A stretch of DNA of 64,000 nt, from NCBI RefSeq assembly GCF_000149955.1, contig NC_030986.1, positions 4,801,870 through 4,865,869 of the forward strand, given 5' to 3'. The stretch's first letter is position 1; every line of letters starts with the position of its first letter. This DNA comes from Fusarium oxysporum f. sp. lycopersici 4287 (taxonomy: Eukaryota; Ascomycota; Sordariomycetes; Hypocreales; Nectriaceae). The notes beneath the pieces were generated by a model, which saw only the letters and a program-made list of their open reading frames with translations, was not told the origin of the DNA and did not search any database. A program made the translations under genes and the position numbers. Positions 12,101 to 23,978 of the stretch are shown here, in pieces.

Positions 12101-12503
12101 CTTCCCCTCTACAGAACCGTTGCAGATTTTACCGTTGGGGCTGCACCCGTTCCAAGATATGCTCACACTAGTTGAACTTACGGCTCACTGCAGTACCTAA
12201 TGCTAGTCCAGTGGAGGATTCGACAACTCAGCAGAGGACATGCATGTTTCGCCGTGTTTTTGCTTGCGAATATTGTCCCGTGACTCTCTTGTGCAGGTTT
12301 TAGACCAAAGATCCATCCTTTAGGTTCGTTTATGGCCGCCATTGTTAGTGGCCGCCCGATCACCACCAACCATATCAAAGAACGACACGTCTTGCATTGA
12401 TCTCGATCTTCAGCTTTGCATAGTTGACCGCTTGTTCGACTAACCCATCTTTTCCTTAAATAACACTACACTGCACTACACGACGGTATAGTTCGACCAG
12501 GCC
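9101..12503. other. Gene-poor spacer, left part
   Basis: About 3.4 kb with only short, unconvincing open frames on both strands. It contains a TGTGCC-type minisatellite (10813-10871) and ATGC/TATG-rich simple sequence near 11330-11370. I see no tRNA, no long coding sequence and no intact transposon here. Confidence 0.5.
10813..10871. repeat. TGTGCC(T)TG-type minisatellite
   Basis: Tandem, slightly irregular copies of a unit built from CTTGTGCCTG and TCTGTGCCTG over about 59 bp. It is followed at once by a G-rich run (GGAGGGGGGG). It lies in the gene-poor block and is not in a gene. Confidence 0.7.
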
Positions 12504-13187
12504 GTGGAGAATGACGCATATGTATGTATGTATGTATGTATGTGTATTTTTCGTCTGGGTGGCTGTAACGAAGCCAAATCTCCTACTGGAGCAAAAGACG
12601 TGCTGAGCTAGCTAGGTACAGGATACCCCGCTTCCTTCACCATCCAGCATACCAATGGCACAAAAGGTGCTGTATTTCTCAAGCCCGTCACCCGTCAGCG
12701 GGTTCGAGGGCAATCTATTGTCGAACTTTTTCCACCGACCAGAATTCTCTCGCGCATCACTACATCTGCTGACGCAGTCCACAATCTCCAGTAACCAAGT
12801 TGTAGCTCGTAGTCGACTGTCGCGGCGGCAGGGAAAAACCTCGGGAAGGGATCAGAGGCCGACGGTGCGGCTTGCCTTTAAAGGAGAAAAACCCATCGCA
12901 ATCGGCGTCGTTGATCGGAAGGATGTCGCTACGAATGCCCGGGGCATCGCCCTCCGATATCTAAGGCGTTCTGGTTCTGAGGTGCCGCCATTAGATCCGA
13001 CAAAGGTGTTGTCAGAGAAGGCGAACTCTCCAAAATTCCTTCTCTGAAAACTGCTGTTAGGGAGCCGATAGCGTCCCCGCAGTTTTTGTGTGGTCGCGTG
13101 GCCTGCAGAAAATCCCGCTCCTAGCACCGCACTAACAGTGCGTGCCAAGAAAGAATTTTTACAGGAGAGAGTTGTGGAGAATGACGC
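12504..13187 (-). mobile_element. SINE-like non-autonomous retroelement, copy A, with target-site duplication
   Basis: The element body spans 12518-13173 and is flanked by a perfect 14-bp direct repeat GTGGAGAATGACGC (12504-12517 and 13174-13187). The left end of the body is a (TATG)n tract, so on the minus strand the element ends 3' in (CATA)n, as expected for a retroposed sequence with its 5' end at the right. The body is nearly identical to copy B at 16698-17377. An open frame of 130 codons exists on the plus strand (12655-13047), but it runs antisense to the retroposition orientation and resembles no family I know, so I do not call it a gene. Length (~650 bp), long duplication and simple-repeat tail fit a SINE or a short 5'-truncated LINE. 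A clear Pol III A/B box pair was not found. Fusarium SINEs such as Foxy are a possible comparison (not tested). Confidence 0.8.
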
Positions 13188-16100
13188 TGACTTGAGTAAA
13201 TCCGCATATAGGGTAGAGCATGGTGTTTCAAAGCTATGCATACGCCTTACTGTATCACCCGCTAAACAAAGGCCAAGAATATTAATCAGACGAGTTGACT
13301 GTGATTGCAGGCACAGTAGTTTGAGACTAGTTCACCGCAGCCTTGTTATCGTCAGTCATCATATGTTGATGTTCATCAGATAGACCAGGTTATGACATGG
13401 ATGTGCTCTCGTCCTACACCAACGAACCCACGAATTGCAACACATCAGTTACATCCGCTCTGTAGACGTCCAGTCATTTCTCCGCCACAAATAATACGAA
13501 GGCGCATCTCTCACCAATTCCCGTATCTATCTCCGAGCTCCTCAAACATGTCCCTAAGAATGCATACGATAATAGCATGTAGACCCTAAAACCTGAACAC
13601 CTGACAAAATGTCACAGGTTGTTGATCGACAGCATATCTAGGACCCGCAGCGGGCCGATCTGATACAGAGTCGCTAGCAAACAAACCCTGTCTCTCGAAG
13701 TCGAAGCTCCCTGCAATCTATCATCCATCGCAAGGCGCATGTCTGAGTTAAAGCCAAGGACGATCAGGTGTACATGCTCTAGATGCTCAACCAACAAACA
13801 TACCCTGACGCCTGATAACTTCTATAGCTAGATGTCGATCATGATATGATGATCTAACAATACGCCCCCGTCACATCATGAACTTGAGTTGTCCATGTTC
13901 GTAGCCAACAGAGAACTGGAGAATCATAAGCACATCATGCAAGCTGACGTCTGCAGAGCGGTGTTTTGAACAATGCAACTGCAAAGCTTCATAACAGTGC
14001 ATAGAGTTGCTCGATGGATGTAACGAAACACGCCGAGCTCTCTGCCTCTTCAGTATCCGCATGGTGTATCCCCCCTTCAGGCTGACATGAAGGGTCCTTG
14101 CGATTAAGCACGTTGCCTAAAGCGATAGGGCCGCAGGTAGAGCGGCCATGCCACCCCTAGAGGCCAAGCTATGTAGGCGTCACCACTCACGGAAAGGACT
14201 GCGAACCGAGTTCTGAACCAAGGGTTCTTTCGCATATTGGCCGTAACCGTCTTGAATTCACCCAACTCCATTGTTTGGTGCGGTTGTACTTTAGATATGC
14301 ATACATATGCACGCCGAGATAGAATACCTTGATCGGAGAGAGCACACCGTTACTAACGTGGAGATAGCTGCATATTTGATGAGCAACTCGTGTTGACACG
14401 CAGCTCATGGTCCCATTACAAGGGACCGTACCCGCTGATAACCTTGCAAATCATCACCACGTGCAGTTACGGAGGTTGCTTCTGGGTGGGAACTCATAAC
14501 AACCTGCAGGATATAGGTGAGCCAAGAGATGATAGTAACCGAGGTATTACGACAGCCAGAGGGAATATCACGCCCATATCACTGCACCTGGATAAGAAGC
14601 ACGTATATGTTACAAGTCGAGGCAGGTTGCTGGAATTCGAATCCACATATCGATATCGAGGTTGAGAGAGAAGGGTAACGAATTCCGACGGAAACTTGTT
14701 TCGCTCAGCACCATGTTTCATAGCGTGGGCGGAAAAACTTGTGTGTCTCATAATCCAACCCCCCAATTTGAAAGTCGGGTCGGGTCAGGACAGTAGCGAC
14801 GAGAATAATCGGTAATATTGGACAAACAAAGAGTGACAAAAGAGTCCCGTCACTTTGGGCGAATTGGGGTTACATCGTTGGATCGATGGATGTTGCTCTC
14901 CCCTCAGGGACTCAATTAAAGACGCCACCTACAACTGTTTGTTCCAATCAAGCAACGTGATGGTCATTCTCACCGCCCACTCAGCAGTCGTCGCTGTGCC
15001 AAATGTAGCCAAAAATATCAAAGTCAACCTCGCATCATTTCCCCAGTACAGGGGGCCGGACATTAGCAGTCCGCTCGCGAATAGGTAATTGATGTGCTGT
15101 TCAATAGTGATCGCTAACCCTTGTGCGGCTGGCTTTGAGATAAAGGTCGAGACCAGATCCAGTGGAGGCTGAACTATTGAGGGCGTGCCGTCGCGCAGTG
15201 CAGGGAGGCTATCTCTCGTTAGGTGACATTATCTCAGGGAGGGCAAGCTGAGCAGCTTCAATGTCAATTGATTATCGGCTGCGAATAAGTGTCAACATGT
15301 CTCGGAGCAAGGAGCACGTTGAAACTCTTCAACAATCGATCAAACACAGACCATATGTTCTGCCCGAGAATGATTTCCCCATCCGTGCACCTGCAATATC
15401 GCAGTTCGGAATGTGGGAAAGGGGCTCACACGTATGAAGCTGACGACATGAGCCTGAGACAAGACAAGACAGGGACTCGAGGTACAGGACATTGCTGTAT
15501 TCGTTTGTATGTCCGTCAGAATGATGGACACGAACAGGGATCGTCAGGGGACGCCACACAACAGCAGCCATCGTCATATGTATCCCCTGACTTCCACGTG
15601 GAGAGGGTTCGTGCCCCTGGGGCCTGTGGCTTGACAGCCCTGCCTCTAAGCTGAACAAGAGCCTTGTGGGCTGTCTAGGCTGTGATGGTAACGCTGCAGG
15701 TGGTGTGGTCCATTTGGTCGCTGTGGCTTGCTGCTGAACTTGGAGAACCAATTGTTGTCTGAAGGGATGTGGCTTTGGCCTCGTCCCAATGGGCCCTTTG
15801 TCTACGGAACGAGAATATTGCCAGCTCTAGCGTTTGCGTGTTCCTGACCTGACCTGTCGTAAGCTCGTTCTGTGCCGGCAGTGCTATAGACTGAGACATT
15901 GTAGCTGAGAGTTTAGCTTAGCAGGTCGGTCAACTTTATTAGAGCCAACTAACAGCATCGAAATGTCACTGACATGATCGCCGACTTTTAGTCAAAAGTC
16001 GGGAGACTCTCCCGACATGGAGGTCCCGACGGTTGGTCGGTCGGCGACTTGCAATCAATGCAAAGGAAGTTTCTAAACTGACTAGAAACCGAGATATTGG

Positions 16101-16697
16101 GTTTGGTTTTGTTACGCTAGACGGAGACGGGCCAGTAAATGGGCGAGAAGCTACGGTACTTGCTCTCGATGTCAAGCCGTCGGCACTATTTTCAAGGCGA
16201 GAGGACAGAGTTCTCACAAAAACCAGTTTTCAACTCTCGTGGTTACCCGGCTGAGGCGTCAAGTACGGTTCCGCCAAGTCTCCTAAAGTCCGACCGCCTG
16301 GATGAGTTCAACGGTTTGTGGACAAGCGGCTGGCTGGCTGAAGACATGAAGCCCCTAAGCCTCATCTGGAGCCGAGGCACGGCGTCTCCGTGATGTCTGA
16401 TGTGCAGCATGACCAAACTTGACTGTGAGTGGCCCGAGAAACCCCAAACACACTTGAGACGGGTTGCGGTGATCTCTGTTCCTTGTCAGAAATGCGACGG
16501 TGTCAATTGGTCTGAAAGGAGCGGCCGCTTTCTCATCTCGGCAAAGCAAAAGGCAACGGCAACCTAAAGGGTCAGAGTACGTTACCAGCACGGCGGAACG
16601 GACATTATGTTGGTACGTATCTGTGCCAGAGTCCCGGAGAAAACTGCCGAGAAGGGCAGAATACTCGCCAGCGGTGATGGTTCTGCGTCAGATGACT
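13188..16697. other. Gene-poor spacer between the two retroelement copies
   Basis: About 3.5 kb without a convincing gene. The frames present are short and show no domain. It contains a dense cluster of inverted GTCGG/CCGAC motifs around 15981-16050, described separately. Confidence 0.5.
15981..16016. repeat. Two overlapping perfect hairpins
   Basis: CCGACTTTT (15981-15989) is complementary to AAAAGTCGG (15994-16002) across a 4-nt loop. GTCGGGAG (15998-16005) is complementary to CTCCCGAC (16009-16016) across a 3-nt loop. The two stems share 15998-16002, so only one can form at a time. Further CCGAC/GTCGG copies follow to about 16050. Confidence 0.75.
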
Positions 16698-17377
16698 CCA
16701 ACGTACCCAATAATTTGTTTGTTTGTTTATTTATTTTTCGTCTGGGTGGCTGTAACGAAGCCAGATCTCCTACTGGAGCAAAAGACGTGCTGAGCTAGCT
16801 AGGTACAGGGAAACCCCGCTTCCTTCACCATCCAGCATACCAATGGCACAAAAGGTGCTGTATTTCTCAAGCCCGTCACCCGTCAGCGGGTTCGGGGGCA
16901 ATCTATTGTCGAACTTTTTCCACCGACCAGAATTCTCTCGCGCATCACTACATCTGCCGACGCAGTCCACAATCTCCAGTAACCAAGTTGTAGCTCGTAG
17001 TCGACTGTCGCGGCGGCAGGGAAAAACCTCGGGAAGGAATCAGAGGCCGACGGTGCGGCTTGCCTTCAAAGGAGAAAAACCCATCGCAATCGGCGTCGTT
17101 GATCGGGAGGATGTCGCTACCGATGCCATGGGCATCGTCCTCCGATATCTAAGGCGTTCTGGTTCTGAGGTGCCGCCATTAGATCCGACAAAGGTGTTGT
17201 CAGAGAAGGCGAACTCTCCAAAATTCCTTCTCTGAAAACTGCTGTTAGGGAGCCGATAGCATCCCCGCAGTTTTGTGTGGTCGCGTGGCCTGCAGAAAAT
17301 CCCGCTCCTAACACGGCACTAACAGTGCGTGCCAAGAAAGAATTTTTACAGGGGAGAGTTGCCAACGTACCAATAAT
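16698..17377 (-). mobile_element. SINE-like non-autonomous retroelement, copy B, with target-site duplication
   Basis: The element body spans 16715-17361. It is flanked by near-perfect direct repeats: CCAACGTACCCAATAAT on the left (16698-16714) and the same with one C missing on the right (17362-17377). The left end of the body is TTTG/TTTA repeats, so on the minus strand the tail is A-rich (AAAC/AAAT). The interior matches copy A almost base for base, including the 130-codon plus-strand frame (16843-17235), with a handful of substitutions. The two copies have different flanks, different tails and different duplications, so they come from two independent insertions and not from a segmental duplication. 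Confidence 0.8.
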
Positions 17378-19943
17378 GTTGAAGATATTGAATGTTCAGG
17401 GTAGTATCAGAGGAATCACTCAATGATTGATCGCTGCAGGCATTTCTTCCAACAGGTCCAGCCAGTCAGATCATAGACTGATCAAAGATATCAGATACGG
17501 TGAAACCTATCAATTCAAAAGCCGAGTCCCGAAACTGATCGGATCGTCCTTGAACTGTAAGCAGAACAACGAAGAGTTAATCACTTGCCTCTTTTTAAGC
17601 CATGATCTTCATTATCGGGTCAGAGGGTTCTGACATGAAACGGACAACAGGGCGGAATTGATGTTAATGAAGATCACATTTTCAGCAACACGGTTCCGCT
17701 CAGGAATCAATCGCAATGGCGGTATCCATGATTGCCATCTAATTTGCCACCATTCCCACTCTCTGGATACCCCCAAGGAAGTCGGTGAAGCAGATTTCAA
17801 TCAGAAACCCGGCGGTCTGGAACTGACACGAGGTCCTGGGTCTCATCTCAATAATAACCCCAGATTAAAAAGGAAATATGGAGAGGAACAATCGGAAGAA
17901 GAAAGGAAAGAAAAATCTTACTGCTAGTGTGACACACTCACCCCTGGTTTCCAAATAGCTGATACTGTACAGCGGATGGAGATCACCACCTCAAGGAGGA
18001 CGATATCGGCACAAGTTGGGATGAAACTAGGCATACTGTACCCAGCCTCGTCATCAGTCATGAAATGATCAGCCGTATAACGCAGCCTAAAGGCCTCCAA
18101 GGCTCACTGCACAACTGCCCTAATAGCCGTTGGGACCGCCTGTTTGCCGCTAGTGCTGAGTTTGCCACCACCCGTTCTTTTAGTCAGGGGCACAAAACAA
18201 CCCCGACGGCAAATTATTTCATTAATTGAATTATGTACGAGGAAGGGGCTTGCATCTGGTCCGTGTTTCTGATTATTGAGGCTGAATTGAATTGTCTTGT
18301 GGAGATAATTATTGTTCGAAGGGATGAATAGTTCAGACATCGCCAATGCAGGGTCCAGGGATGTAATCTCCCAACAGAAGTACGACATAGGAGAAGGGGT
18401 ACGTCGGTCTGTAGGTAGGTTTGTACAGTCAGCAAGGCTGCCGTGCTCCATTTCTTTTTTCAAAGGTCTATTGAGTGCACGTGCACAATAGTTACCAGCT
18501 GGAAATTTACTGATGGCAAAAATAAATAAAAATTACAGGGGCATAGCCTGGCGCCTCAGAACAAAGACGGAGAAAAAACAGAACCAGCTTGCATGCACAC
18601 CCCTTTCAGCATGGACCAAATGAGATACTCAAACCTCATGTACCGACCGTTGCTCGGTACAGTCTCAGTGGATATGAATATTATCGTCCACTACTATTGA
18701 AGGAGTAGACGTTCAAGCCCTGTGTTGGGCCGTGTAGATGCCCAAACCTGCTCACTGACGGGATGTCGTGCATGATGTTTCTGATGACTGTTGTCCGTGT
18801 AAGTCCGTTGCATCATAGACAACTCACACAAAGACCCGGCATATGGATCAGAAACGATGGATATCATGCAAGTTTGTCACCTTTTCTGCCCCAGCGCGTT
18901 CCTACGTGAGCGTCTAATCGGCCAACACATTCAAAGGCAGTGGGCGCAAGTGCCCGTGTTGGCTTAGCTATAGCGGTAGTTTATTAGCCTCTAGTCTCTA
19001 CGCAGGCTCCGTCTCACAAGTGCAGCAGCTTAATCAAAAATAAAAGTGAACCAAATTGGCGGTAAGCTAAGAGCTAATGTGACATCTCCGAAAACACCAT
19101 TTTCAGCCAAGCCACAGACGGACGGGAACCAGAAGACACACGTAGCATTGCTCCGTTATTTCATCGAGTCCGAGCTTGGCTCTAGAATCAAATCCCGACC
19201 CTCGAAATTTCCAAAGAATATTCTACGAGATGGACCGGGCTCTTGTCGGTGTGAGGTGAGGTGATCCAGAATGTCCTCTCGGTAATCGAAGGTCATCCAT
19301 GCTCTGACGGTGTTGGCCCTGACGCCTCAGTCGGCAAACGATAACGCCAACCATGACACTTTTTTCACGACATCCATGGTCAAAGTGTGGCACCTCATTC
19401 CACATCCAGAGCCATGGAAGCCATGGAACGTCCATAGAACAATTCTAATCAAACCCACATACAAAGTTACAGTCCACAGCAAGTAAAGAAAATAAGGCCT
19501 TGACCATCTGTTCGGAAGTTTCGGAGCTATTGGACTTACACGGACCATTCATGAATCGTTTGGTTCTCAGGTTTCTTCTTTCAACCCGAAACCCACTCTC
19601 AACTCACAAACATGCGCTCACCAGGCTCATGGAATTGCGGCATGTGCTGTGCAGCAGATACAGGACCCCTATGACTTCATTACGATGATCTTTGACCGCT
19701 CTCAGCGTGATATCGCGCCCCGAGCGCTCGCTTCGAACGCACAGTCACAATCGCGGTGAGATGAGGTCTTTTTGATTAGGTCTTCGGATACAGGAGTGGG
19801 ATTAATAATAAAAGCGAGCACAACAAAGAGAGCGAAGCGAGATCTGCTACATACATAAAATAATGGGGTCAACCGATGGATGGTCAGAGTGGAGGTTTCA
19901 TTTCACCTTAAGAGCATGCATGCCTTGAATACGAATAAGCAGA

Positions 19944-19979
<36 letters not shown>

Positions 19980-21596
19980 CCCTCTCCCTCTCTCTCTCTT
20001 GTGGGGGTTACAAACAACGTTGACCGCACACCGTTAAATGCTGAGCCTCTATGCCAAGGCCCAAAAAAAAAAAAAAAAAAAAAAAAAGAGACTTGCAATG
20101 CGTGGGTCTGCGAGTGGTATACCGCAATGTTGCCGGCACAGTCGGGATTACGGTCAGAACTGGACAACAACATCGTCACAAGGCTAAGAGTGTGAGTCAT
20201 TCAAGACCCCCAGATGTAGGCGGGTATCAATCTACTGGGGGCACAGAAGTGCATGATGGGATTGGGGAACACAGTTGGCAGGCAGGGATACAGATCCGGA
20301 GTCTGGTTTGGGCAGTGTCACCTGTGAACCACTCAACATCAAACCCCGGTGTATGTATCGAATACATTGCCGTGTAATGTTTTGAAGAGGTTGTGTAAGT
20401 GACCGTGAATGTAGGGCTGCAGACTGTATCCGTACCGAAAGAACAGAAGAGGAGGGAGGAAAAGAAGGAGGCGGTGGCACAGCAATACCACGAGACATTG
20501 ATGCATTCGATATGCCCCGGCGAAACAGATCTGTAAGAATAATACCATGCTTTGTAAATGGCTTACACGGCTTAGCGGTACTATTTTTGTCTTCTCCGTC
20601 AGTTGAAGGAGCCTCGTAAAACCACAACATCGCCGTCTCACTAAGCAACATGACACGGGAAAAAACGTGTTGTAGCCAGGCACAGGCACGCAGATTACGG
20701 TAGTCCTCATTTACACTTTTGGCCTTCTCAACTGTCGGAGAACAAACGTCAAAGCGAAGGTTTTTCTTCATCATCGGTTAGAAGAGCACTGGAATGCTCG
20801 GTACGCTTCTACCGAAGGCGGCCCGCGTCCTGAGCCCGCCAGACCAATACTGCACCTCTGTTCTCTGTTAAAGTTTTCTACGACACATGTTTGAAAGGTG
20901 AAGTGCGTCAGAGCCTCGCCAGCCGTGGTGCCTAGGCTTGCGGAGAGTTCTGGGCCGCGAAACCGGTGCGATATGCCGAATACCAGGAGAAGCAGGGAGT
21001 AACCTGAAACGAATACGTTTATTTTCAACGACGGCGAACGCACTACTAGTCTACGCCGTAATAGTAAGATAATCAGGTGGCATTTCCGATATGGGAAAGA
21101 AATTACCCTCCATTGCTTGGCCATAGACAGAAACATGCCAACTTGGACAGACAAACACGTGTTGTTACACGCCAGCGTTAGGCTGTATTGCGGTATGGAT
21201 GGTATGGTATCGTGTTATCGATCTGAGACTTTTTTGGCACCAACAACCGAGACATGGGAGCAAGGGAGATGATCGGTCAGTGTAAGTTAAGTTATGTTAG
21301 AGGTAAAAATTCGTATGACACCAGCGTAACTATGGATATCCCCCCGCAATCGAAATAATTGTCTTTGGGGGTCTGGACTGCATCTATCAGACCGACAGCA
21401 GCATTAAGGCCCAAGTACGGAGTATTAATGCAGCTCCTAATTAGTTCGATAGTTGATGTATATCGGTCAGTCAATATCATATCCACATACCAAGTTGCTT
21501 CTTTTCAGCGGTCAAGATCTCGCCTGCAGACATGCCTGCATACTCAGCCCTAATCAATGTTGTTGAGAAAGAGCCAGTAAGCTGACGATGGAAGAA
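17378..21596. other. Gene-poor spacer up to the assembly gap
   Basis: About 4.2 kb. The only notable structures are the long T and A tracts at 19946-20087. Minus-strand frames of 180 (20232-20774) and 127 codons (20771-21154) exist but show no recognisable domain. Their composition is not clearly coding and they lack obvious leaders, so I leave them as non-coding. Confidence 0.45.
19946..20087. repeat. 34-nt T tract and 25-nt A tract flanking 83 bp
   Basis: T(34) at 19946-19979 is followed by a CT-rich run, then unique sequence, then A(25) at 20063-20087. The sequence around the A tract (GAGCCTCTATGCCAAGGCCC, A tract, GAGACT) resembles an A-tract-free sequence at 46792-46829, which suggests remnants of a dispersed repeat. 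Homopolymers of this size are also prone to length error in assembly. Confidence 0.7.
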
Positions 21597-21822
21597 NNNN
21601 NNNNNNNNNNNNNNNNNNNNNNNNNNNNNNNNNNNNNNNNNNNNNNNNNNNNNNNNNNNNNNNNNNNNNNNNNNNNNNNNNNNNNNNNNNNNNNNNNNNN
21701 NNNNNNNNNNNNNNNNNNNNNNNNNNNNNNNNNNNNNNNNNNNNNNNNNNNNNNNNNNNNNNNNNNNNNNNNNNNNNNNNNNNNNNNNNNNNNNNNNNNN
21801 NNNNNNNNNNNNNNNNNNNNNN
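21597..21822. other. Assembly gap (226 Ns)
   Basis: A run of undetermined bases. A repeat copy collapsed or left unresolved by the assembler is a likely cause, given the repeat-bearing surroundings (inference). Confidence 0.99.
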
Positions 21823-23439
21823 CTATTTTTTACCAGCGCTTCATCTCAACTCACATGTGAACGGGGGCATGACAGTCAAGGTTCAGGCTCATGGACCACC
21901 GAAATTGGACGTCATTCAACGAGCATCAAACACCCTGGGCAGCATACCCACCTGAGAGGGAGCCTAGACGAGGAGGGCTAGAGCGTAATCTCAATCTTGT
22001 ACAATTGGCCAGGGTGAAATTCTTCGAAAGCTTCCATGCGACGTTCTATACCAGGATTTGCTGTGGAACCCCAACAAAGAACCAGCCTTTCTCCAGCTTC
22101 ACCTGTTTCACACTGCTTGGCTGACGAGGCCGTCTAAGCCGTTCTGCCAGCCAAGATGGGTGTCGACCACTGCATCTTCCAATAATTGCCTGTTTTGTCA
22201 AAATGAATAACGCTACGAAGGTGATGGCTGCCACGGAGAAGATAAAATCAAACGGCTCGGTAACCGGACTCGTTGGAATGAATCAGTACAGACTTTACTT
22301 ACTGGCTGGTCTGGACTTGATTTTCGCTGTAGATTTTTGACGTCGACGGGTTTCGTTTTCCTGAGTTGCTCTCCTTGGAGAACTAACCTAGAGTTTTGGT
22401 GCGCCTCCACGGCGGAAGCCGGTTCCTAAGATTTACACTGGCGGTTGATAGCGCTGGGCCAAAGTACACGCCGGCTCATGATACTCGTGGCCTTTGGACG
22501 CATCAATTGGATACCCAGTACCGGTAACAGTCAGTTTTGAGTTGACTGCATCGAACATCACATCTTGGGGCTGCTGGCTGTGCTACATTGGCAGCCTGCT
22601 AGGCAGCCCAGCTGATCTCTCGATATCCAATAGAAGGTTGATAATGCGCCGTAGGAAGCAAGGAATCGTCATAATGGGCATTTACAAAGTGCCCCCGTTA
22701 TTGCTTTTTTGGGGTCGGCCGGCATTCAAAAGTCCAATGGGCGTGTCGTACAAGCAGATGATTGAGAGTGTCGTATTGGTAGAGACTAGGCTGGGCAGTG
22801 AGAGTAAACTGCTGTGCTGTACGAACTAATTGATGCACATTTGCATCTGCAGCATCGGTGAGGACAAACACAATACCTACCCAGTAGAGACTGAAAATGT
22901 GGCCGAGCACATTGCATTTGTGCTACTGCATGCACAGGGTTCAGGATGGGTATCAAGAGACAGCATGTAATTAATTGTGAGTTGCAATATTAATTAATTA
23001 TTGAATGAAATGGTGGATTTTACTGAATTACTGGGCGCTTTGTTGTGCGACAGGGGCCGATTACTGATGACTTGGCTTGATTGCTGTAAAGGGACTCCAT
23101 GTCTTGTTATTCTATGCCATCGACCGTTTGCTTGTTTCAATTTCCGTATTTCTATTTTTTGTCACTGTCCGTTTTAGCAAGAGGCTTGCCAATGAAAAGG
23201 AGACAATATAGGAGGTGTATCGTATTCTCTTACACCGCACCAGAATAGCTGGAGAGAAAACCCAAGGCTCGGCTGTCAATTAGTCGACTGCCCGCTTGCT
23301 TCAGGTGTCCGGCGGGCTCTGGTACCTAGGGCCAAAGTACCTCGACTGACGTATCTACCTCGTACGAGAGAGCCTTAGCTCCATCCTGACCTCCATTTCA
23401 CATTTCAGCGTGGCATGGCCCACGGCACGGCATGGGTAT
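21823..23439. other. Spacer right of the gap
   Basis: No convincing gene. The right end merges into the promoter region of the short open frame at 23979. Confidence 0.45.
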
Positions 23440-23530
23440 AGGGGGTGTGTCCTGGAGCGGGTCCTCATCATCTCCTGGAGGGCTGAGGGCGTGCATGCAC
23501 ACCCCCTAATTCTCTTCTCTGGCCCCCCCT
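23440..23530 (+). promoter_or_regulatory. Cluster of three STRE-like elements
   Basis: AGGGG at 23440-23444 and CCCCT at 23503-23507 and 23526-23530 lie within 91 bp, about 140-230 bp upstream of a TATA-like box. In yeast, AGGGG on either strand is the stress response element bound by Msn2/4-type zinc-finger factors. That it acts here is inferred from position only. Confidence 0.45.
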
Positions 23531-23667
23531 GTCTCTGTCTCCAAGTGGTGCCCTGTGTCTTGCGCCCTGGCTGCCCTGGCTGGGCTGCTTCACCTCAGAT
23601 TACCTTTTGGCTAGGAGCTTGAGCTGGGCTGGAGGCACAAACCAAACACCAGACTGCCCTGGCCAGG

Positions 23668-23678
23668 AATATTAAAAG
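23668..23678 (+). promoter_or_regulatory. TATA-like box with C/T-rich initiator downstream
   Basis: AATATTAAAAG is followed about 15 bp later by a C/T-rich run (CCTCCCTCTTCCCC), then roughly 280 bases of purine-poor CAAC/ACTAC-rich sequence reaching the ATG at 23979. This is the usual build of a strongly transcribed fungal gene. The transcription start is probably near 23700 (inference). Confidence 0.55.
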
Positions 23679-23978
23679 GGCAGCGACCTCCCTCTTCCCC
23701 ACGACCGATCATTCACATCATCAACTCAATAAGAATCTATTCAGGCATTCACTCTTGGCCTCTACTAGCTCACTTACATCAACTCAACTTACAAACACTC
23801 GAGCACTTACACAACAACTACCACTACTACTTACTACTACTACTGCTACTACTTGATCGATACACTCGGATCAACTCAACCACCAAACAACATCTACATC
23901 TGGAACTGAGCCATCTACACTCGGTTCTCAAAATACAACAACTACTATTCGAAGCTATATCTTCAAACTACCATCAAC

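Noticed and set aside
12655..13047. 130-codon plus-strand frame as an independent gene
   Set aside because: It lies wholly inside a SINE-like element, antisense to it, and recurs in the second copy. It matches no family I know.
20232..21154. Two abutting minus-strand frames (180 and 127 codons) left of the gap
   Set aside because: No domain, no leader or splice structure, and composition not clearly coding. The abutting stop/start is meaningless in a fungus.
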